Shown: positions 59,394-64,000 of the stretch, piece by piece | How positions within the stretch are numbered: position 1 is the first letter of the stretch | Layout: each line of letters begins with the position of its first letter | NCBI GenBank assembly: GCA_014804615.1 | Contig: JAAUZL010000024.1 | Coordinates: forward strand, 257,491-321,490 | From: Lachnospiraceae bacterium | Lineage (GTDB): Bacteria; Bacillota; Clostridia; Lachnospirales; Lachnospiraceae | DNA length: 64,000 nt | Direction of reading: 5' to 3' | Program-made: the position numbers and the translations under genes | The notes under the pieces: model-generated | Seen by the model: the letters and a program-made list of their open reading frames with translations, nothing else | Databases searched by the model: none | What the model was told of the DNA's origin: nothing

Positions 59394-61214
59394 TTAATCC
59401 CTCATTATCATTTCCGGCTCCGTGTTCTCCGCCGATTCAGAAAGGTTCCTCACCCGATAGACCATATAAATTTCTTCAATCGAATCCACTTCCTCCACGC
59501 TGACTGTGAACCCCTTTCCGGCGTAATACGTTGAAAGCCAGCCGGTATCGCTGTCCTTTGCGGTAATAAAATAAACATTGTCCCGACAGAGCAGTCCTTC
59601 CTCCATCGTTGTGATGCCAAATTCCGCCAGTTTTTTATCATAAAGAGGACTCTTGCACAGCCAGCCGCCCATAATGTCATGATTTGCCAGAGAATTATCC
59701 ACATCCTGAAAAATCTTCTGGGAATAACCCACCGTGGAATAAACGTCCTTAAAATAAAAATTATCCGGATGCGCCTTACAGTACCATGCAATTTTCATGC
59801 AGTTCACATGAGATATTTCCCTGCTCTCTTCATCCGCCATTACTTTTCTAATGCTATGCGGAACATGATACAAGCACAAAAATCCCAATAGCACAAAAAT
59901 GACCACCGCCGCTTTTCGCCCAGTTCCCGACTGCTTCCCGTCCGCTTTCCAAATCCACAGCCCGTCCGACTTCATGAACTGCATACAGAGTATTCCCAAA
60001 AGCAGCGTCGCTTCTGCGACATAAAGGGAATGGGTAATTCTTTCCGGATATCTCCCCCGAATCAAAATGAACATCCAAAGAGATGTCCTGACCACTCCAG
60101 TCAATAATAGTTGCCATAGAAAAATCCATCTTCCCGTGCCCGCGAATACGGTATACAGCCCAACCAATACAATACAGAAATAAAGCGCAATGACGAGTCT
60201 GTTATAGGGAACATCTTCCGAATGCAGTGTGCGATAAATATAACCACAGACTATTTCAGGTATATTCTCAAAATAATCGATATCCGCCGATGCATATACG
60301 GCGATCTCGCTCATCAATTCCTCGTTAATATCCTCATCCAGGCCGAAATTATAATTGGAAAGTAATTCCTGCTGCGCATTATTCAGACCAATGGAATGCA
60401 GATATTCCCTATGCTCTCCGCTTGTGAGGATCTCCAGATGATAGTCGTAGACTTCCGTCCTTTTATTAAAAAAAGTGAGAAACCGCTCCCATTCACTGCT
60501 TCCGTATGCCACAAGATCGATCGATCTGCTGACAAGCATACCGCATATAATACAGCCCAGAACAACGCCATACTTCACATAATTTTCCTTCTGAAAAAAC
60601 TTCTCTTCTTCCATCCATCGGAACAATCCTGCAAGGCCGATAAACGGAAAAAGAAGGAGCAGCATCTCCGTTCTTAGCTGATATGCCAGGATAACAAGCA
60701 GAACCGAAGGAATATTCCTCACAATAAACTGCCTCACCGAAAGGCCTCCCGGCGTCGTTATAAAAAGAAACATTGCTGAAGCCGCCAGCATCGCGCTGAT
60801 AAAAGTATAATGCAGCGCCATCATATGCGGCAGTATGATTCCCCATACGAACAAAGTAAAAAGGGCCATGCATCCCGCTTTTGCGAGCAAGCTCCTGCAA
60901 AACCGCAAAAGACGCGTTCCCACGGCATACAAACTGCCCATCTGGCAGAAAAGCAGAAAGAGACCGTACCACGGAAGCGTGCCGCACAGCTTATAGAACA
61001 GGCTGATAAAAGCGCCCAAAACATATAAAGTCTGCACATTATGTCCATCCGGTGCGCCCGTATAAGCCCCTGACATAATATCCCGCATAAAAAAATCGTC
61101 ATTCAGGTCGTAGTAGAAGTCAAAGAAAAAACTCAGCGCGGTGATATTGACCAATATAGTCACTATCATAAAAATATAATTTCCGTACTTCGTCCAAACG
61201 TCCTTCTTATTCAT
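59394..61214 (-). CDS. Multispanning membrane protein, unknown family
   Basis: 606 aa from the ATG at 61214; the longer reading to 61376 runs back through the aminotransferase gene and is unlikely. About eleven transmembrane helices. After the first helix an outer loop DLNDDFFMRDIMSGAYTG (near residue 35), with the DD motif, resembles the catalytic-aspartate loop of GT-C-like proteins including DUF6056. A soluble outer domain of about 150 residues is at the C-terminus. It overlaps the aminotransferase gene by 8 bp. I do not assign a family; a glycosyltransferase using a lipid-phosphate sugar is a reasonable guess. Confidence 0.75.
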   Translation of the reverse strand: MNKKDVWTKYGNYIFMIVTILVNITALSFFFDFYYDLNDDFFMRDIMSGAYTGAPDGHNVQTLYVLGAFISLFYKLCGTLPWYGLFLLFCQMGSLYAVGTRLLRFCRSLLAKAGCMALFTLFVWGIILPHMMALHYTFISAMLAASAMFLFITTPGGLSVRQFIVRNIPSVLLVILAYQLRTEMLLLLFPFIGLAGLFRWMEEEKFFQKENYVKYGVVLGCIICGMLVSRSIDLVAYGSSEWERFLTFFNKRTEVYDYHLEILTSGEHREYLHSIGLNNAQQELLSNYNFGLDEDINEELMSEIAVYASADIDYFENIPEIVCGYIYRTLHSEDVPYNRLVIALYFCIVLVGLYTVFAGTGRWIFLWQLLLTGVVRTSLWMFILIRGRYPERITHSLYVAEATLLLGILCMQFMKSDGLWIWKADGKQSGTGRKAAVVIFVLLGFLCLYHVPHSIRKVMADEESREISHVNCMKIAWYCKAHPDNFYFKDVYSTVGYSQKIFQDVDNSLANHDIMGGWLCKSPLYDKKLAEFGITTMEEGLLCRDNVYFITAKDSDTGWLSTYYAGKGFTVSVEEVDSIEEIYMVYRVRNLSESAENTEPEMIMRD

Positions 61215-62334
61215 AAAATACCCTGACCTGTTCCGCAATGTACTCCACCTGCTCCGCCTGCAGCGAATAGAACATCGGAAGCCGGAGAAGCCGCTCGCTC
61301 TCCTTTGTGGTATAACGATCCTCCCCGTGGAACCTGCCATACTTTTGCCCCGCAGGCGCGGAGTGAAGCGGCACATAATGTGATGCCGGAAGTATCTGCT
61401 TCTCCTTCAAAAAGGAATCCAGTCTGCTTCTCTCTTCCAGATCCTTTGTTTTAATATAGAACATGTGCGCATTGTGACTGCAATGCTCCGGAATATAGGG
61501 GAGTTCAATTTTCCCTTTCTCTGCAAGCGGCAAAAGCAGCTCACGATACTGCTCCCATCTGTCCATCCTTGCCTGCGTGATCTCTTCTGTCAACTCCAGC
61601 TGTGCATAGAGATAAGCGGCGTTCATATCGCTTGGTAAATAGGAGGAACCGTAATTCTGCCAACGATACTTGTCTACCTGTCCTCTAAAATACTTACTTC
61701 TATCCGTTCCCTTTTCCCGGAAAATTTCCGCATCTTCGATATATTTCTCATCCCGGATCAATAGTGCGCCGCCCTCGCCCATGCTTAAGTTTTTCGTCTC
61801 ATGAAAGCTGAAACAGCCAAACTCGCCGAAAGTGCCCAGCGGCTTCCCTTTATAGGAAGCCATGATCCCTTGCGCGGCGTCCTCTATCACCATGAGATGA
61901 TGACGTTTCGCGATATCCATAATGACATCCATCTCACAACCCACCCCGGCATAGTGCACTGGTGCGATCGCCCTCGTGCGCTCTGTCACCGCATCTTCAA
62001 TCAGTTTTTCATCTATATTCATGGTATCCGGCCGCACATCTACAAACACCACCGCAGCTCCCCGCAGAACGAAAGCATTCGCCGTAGACACAAAGGTGTA
62101 GGAGGGCATGATGACCTCATCCCCCGGCTTAATGTCCGCAAGCAGCGCCGCCAGTTCCGTGGCGTGAGTACAGGAAGTGGTGAGCAGACACTTTGCCGTC
62201 CCTGTCATAGCCTCGATCTTCTCGCTGCACTTCTTCGTAAAAGGGCCGTCGCCGCAGATTTTCTCCTGCTCCACAGCCTGTCTCATATATTCAAATTCCT
62301 TCCCCGTAAAGGGGGGTACGTTAAAGTTTATCAT
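61207..62334 (-). CDS. wecE: WecE-type dTDP-4-amino-4,6-dideoxygalactose transaminase
   Basis: 375 aa from the ATG at 62334 (GGAGGA six bases upstream). INFNVPPFTGKEFEYM, GDGPFTKKCSEKI and LLTTSCTHATELAALL at the N-terminus and CFSFHETKNLSMGEGGAL near residue 180, with the PLP lysine, match WecE/RffA, which makes dTDP-Fuc4N from dTDP-4-keto-6-deoxyglucose. QNYGSSYLPSDMNAAYL near residue 225 also fits. The rml genes that make the substrate are not in the window. The gene precedes a membrane protein and a GNAT that may complete Fuc4NAc synthesis. Identification is confident at family level; the substrate is inferred. Confidence 0.9.
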   Translation of the reverse strand: MINFNVPPFTGKEFEYMRQAVEQEKICGDGPFTKKCSEKIEAMTGTAKCLLTTSCTHATELAALLADIKPGDEVIMPSYTFVSTANAFVLRGAAVVFVDVRPDTMNIDEKLIEDAVTERTRAIAPVHYAGVGCEMDVIMDIAKRHHLMVIEDAAQGIMASYKGKPLGTFGEFGCFSFHETKNLSMGEGGALLIRDEKYIEDAEIFREKGTDRSKYFRGQVDKYRWQNYGSSYLPSDMNAAYLYAQLELTEEITQARMDRWEQYRELLLPLAEKGKIELPYIPEHCSHNAHMFYIKTKDLEERSRLDSFLKEKQILPASHYVPLHSAPAGQKYGRFHGEDRYTTKESERLLRLPMFYSLQAEQVEYIAEQVRVFYE

Positions 62335-62390
62335 AAGGGTTCCTCCATTGGATTCGCAGTGCACTCAATTCCGCGTATAGTATATCATAT

Positions 62391-64000
62391 TTATTTCTGT
62401 GACGCCAGATACACCACATACCGGGCATTGCCGAAGCTTTCCGCATAGCCATACTCCCACATCATTTGCGAAAGCATCTGCAGCTTCTCATCCGCCGCCA
62501 TGGCTTCTATATCCACATCAAACCAGTTGATCGCCTCACCGTCATCGCTCAGATAGGCCGCAACATCCGCCGAGAGTATCATCACCGGGGGCTCCTCCCC
62601 CGCTTGAATCCCCTCTTCCACCGCCGAAAGATCCCGCCAGTATTCCATCATGCGGTAGGAGTCCAGATCAGGCCATGTCGTAGACAGAGCAGGGGGCATA
62701 TCCAGCAGATAATGCAGACCGGCCAGCTCCCCATAAACGATTGTCTCCCTGCCGCTCAGGCTTTCCTCCTGCATATACAGAGCCAATTCCTCTATAAGCG
62801 TTCCATTCTCCAGATTCGTGTAGACACCCGCCGCCTTCTCCGGTGTCTCTACTTTCATACTGCGCGGTTCTCCCCATATACCGTCCTGAAAAGCAAACTC
62901 TTTGTGGAGACCGATACTCTGCCACAGTACAAACACAGTAAGAAGCACCACCGGCGCGCGCCACAGAAACCGGTCGCTAACTGCATCCGCCGCCGTCCAC
63001 AGCAGAAAAGGCGCCGCCAGAAAAAGATTATTAATGATCGGATACAGAGAATTGTTACTGCCAAGAGGCGTTAAAAAAATCTCCAAAAGCACCAGAACCG
63101 CCAGTATTTTCTGCTCTGTGCGCACTTTTTTTCGTACCAGACAGAGCACCGCCGTAAAAATCGTTATCAGCAAAAACAGCACCGTCGGGTAATAAACACT
63201 GCCATTCCCATGCTCATAATAGCGAAAATGGAACATCCCCTTACCCCAGTAAAAGCGCAGAAGCACCAAAAAGAGCAGGCAGTATATCGCTTTTATAATT
63301 ACATCTGTTATTTTATTCTTGTGTTTCACCAGCAAAGCAAGGATTCCCGGTGCCAGACATAGCACCGCAAAAACCAGCCAATACATCCCCCGCAGATAAT
63401 CACCGAACATGCCCGTCAGCATGGAGGTCGGTTTATAATCTGCAGCCTGCTCGGTCATGGCAAACATGGTGCGCACCATGTCTGGGTAGGCCGAAAAGCC
63501 GTAGCGCACACAGATCGCTACAAGAGGAATCCCGAAGCCCAGAAGATAACCGAGCATACACCATGAAGTGACCTGCGCAAGCCGCCCCCAGGGAATCTCC
63601 GTCTGAGGCTCCACTACATCACCCCGGCTTGCCACCGCACCCTGCTGCCTTCTATTCATAAGCACAGTGCCATACCACACCGCCAGAATGAAAGCCGCCT
63701 GCACCACGTTGGGCATCCGCACCGCCACATTGGCGCCCAGACACAGACCCGCCGCCACAAAATACAAGCGTTCAGAAGCCTCCCCCGGCACCGCTGTAAG
63801 CCCGCGGTATAGGAGCAGCATTCCCGCCGTCATCAGAAAATAAGTCAGATAATTATACAAAACCGTAGATGGACACCAACACAGTCCAAGCGCCAGCATC
63901 TCACCCACAAACAAAAGCGGTGCCGGAATCCTTTTTCGCAGCGCCAGATAGACCATAAGTGCTGTCACTGACTGTACAAGCGATGTATAAAAATACATGC
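62391..64000 (-). CDS. Multispanning membrane protein, 5' end outside window
   Basis: Incomplete at its 5' end: the frame is open to the window edge, and the first in-window Met (63998) falls in hydrophobic sequence with no ribosome site visible, so the true start lies beyond. At least 536 residues, about nine to ten helices visible. WCPSTVLYNYLTYFLM and VRMPNVVQAAFIL near the start resemble GT39-like or related GT-C proteins after their catalytic loop, which would lie upstream of the window. The C-terminal 150 residues are soluble. It ends 56 bp before the wecE-type start. No family assigned. Confidence 0.75.
   Translation of the reverse strand, partial: MYFYTSLVQSVTALMVYLALRKRIPAPLLFVGEMLALGLCWCPSTVLYNYLTYFLMTAGMLLLYRGLTAVPGEASERLYFVAAGLCLGANVAVRMPNVVQAAFILAVWYGTVLMNRRQQGAVASRGDVVEPQTEIPWGRLAQVTSWCMLGYLLGFGIPLVAICVRYGFSAYPDMVRTMFAMTEQAADYKPTSMLTGMFGDYLRGMYWLVFAVLCLAPGILALLVKHKNKITDVIIKAIYCLLFLVLLRFYWGKGMFHFRYYEHGNGSVYYPTVLFLLITIFTAVLCLVRKKVRTEQKILAVLVLLEIFLTPLGSNNSLYPIINNLFLAAPFLLWTAADAVSDRFLWRAPVVLLTVFVLWQSIGLHKEFAFQDGIWGEPRSMKVETPEKAAGVYTNLENGTLIEELALYMQEESLSGRETIVYGELAGLHYLLDMPPALSTTWPDLDSYRMMEYWRDLSAVEEGIQAGEEPPVMILSADVAAYLSDDGEAINWFDVDIEAMAADEKLQMLSQMMWEYGYAESFGNARYVVYLASQK

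Noticed and set aside
59394..61376. Longer start (61376) for the membrane protein at 59394
   Set aside because: The extra 54 residues are Arg/Ser-rich and lie within the aminotransferase gene; ATG at 61214 begins a normal membrane-protein N-terminus.
1..64000. Mobile elements, CRISPR arrays, tRNA/rRNA genes
   Set aside because: Looked for transposase or integrase motifs, regularly spaced repeats and cloverleaf or rRNA-like segments; none recognised by eye.

Overview
The window looks like the interior of one very large surface-glycan biosynthesis locus from a low- to mid-GC Firmicute, most likely a Clostridia/Lachnospiraceae-type gut anaerobe. That call rests on clear purine-rich Shine-Dalgarno sites, on TTG and GTG starts beside ATG, and on the gene families present. 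There is no direct taxonomic marker. Every credible gene (52, the two at the window edges incomplete) is on the minus strand, packed with short gaps or 1-26 bp overlaps. Transcription therefore runs from position 64000 towards 1. I see no rRNA, tRNA, CRISPR array, transposase or integrase, and no gene-free stretch above about 230 bp.

Layout in transcription order. (1) 64.0-56.2 kb: multispanning membrane proteins, a WecE-type sugar aminotransferase, a GNAT acetyltransferase and a polyprenyl-phosphate glycosyltransferase. (2) 56.1-46.0 kb: an O-antigen-ligase-type protein, a PglF/CapD dehydratase, a PglE-type aminotransferase, a YedJ-like HD protein, a DUF2164 protein, a small PglC-type initiating transferase, an ACC-deaminase-like PLP enzyme, an ATP-grasp ligase and a GT4. 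(3) 45.85-38 kb: a candidate promoter and hairpin, then a TviB/WbpO-type dehydrogenase and TviC/WbpP-type epimerase (UDP-HexNAc uronate supply), a formyltransferase-like protein, a DUF2334 deacetylase-like protein and three GT4s (reaching 36.9 kb). (4) 36.9-28.3 kb: a DltA/DltC/DltB/DltD-like set with an added formyltransferase, flanked by DUF6020 and DUF6056 membrane proteins. (5) 28.3-17 kb: a CE4-like protein, two AsnB-type amidotransferases, a GT4, a GT2, an SGNH protein, a GT11 and a PglK-type ABC flippase. (6) 17-11.4 kb: a second GT11, DUF6056, DUF5672 and GT17 proteins and a Wzy-like polymerase. (7) 11.4-5.1 kb: an AT-rich island with two GT-C-like proteins, a GT2 and a CotH-kinase/lamin-tail protein. 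(8) 5.1-0 kb: a second, WbaP-type initiating transferase, a GT4, a left-handed beta-helix acyltransferase and two GT2s.

Taken together, the genes suggest polyprenol-linked repeat units. These would start on PglC- or WbaP-type transferases, be extended by cytoplasmic GT2/GT4/GT11/GT17 enzymes and be flipped by the PglK-type ABC protein, since no Wzx is visible. Membrane GT-C-like proteins, MBOAT and SGNH acyltransferases and a CotH kinase could decorate them outside, with polymerisation or ligation by the Wzy/WaaL-like proteins. The dehydrogenase-epimerase pair, two AsnB proteins and the ATP-grasp ligase point to an amidated or amino-acylated uronic acid. The most unusual part is the adenylation domain / carrier protein / formyltransferase / MBOAT / SGNH cassette at 29.8-35.2 kb, which could make and transfer an N-formyl-aminoacyl group to a glycan. 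Functions are inferred from remembered family motifs; no database search was run.
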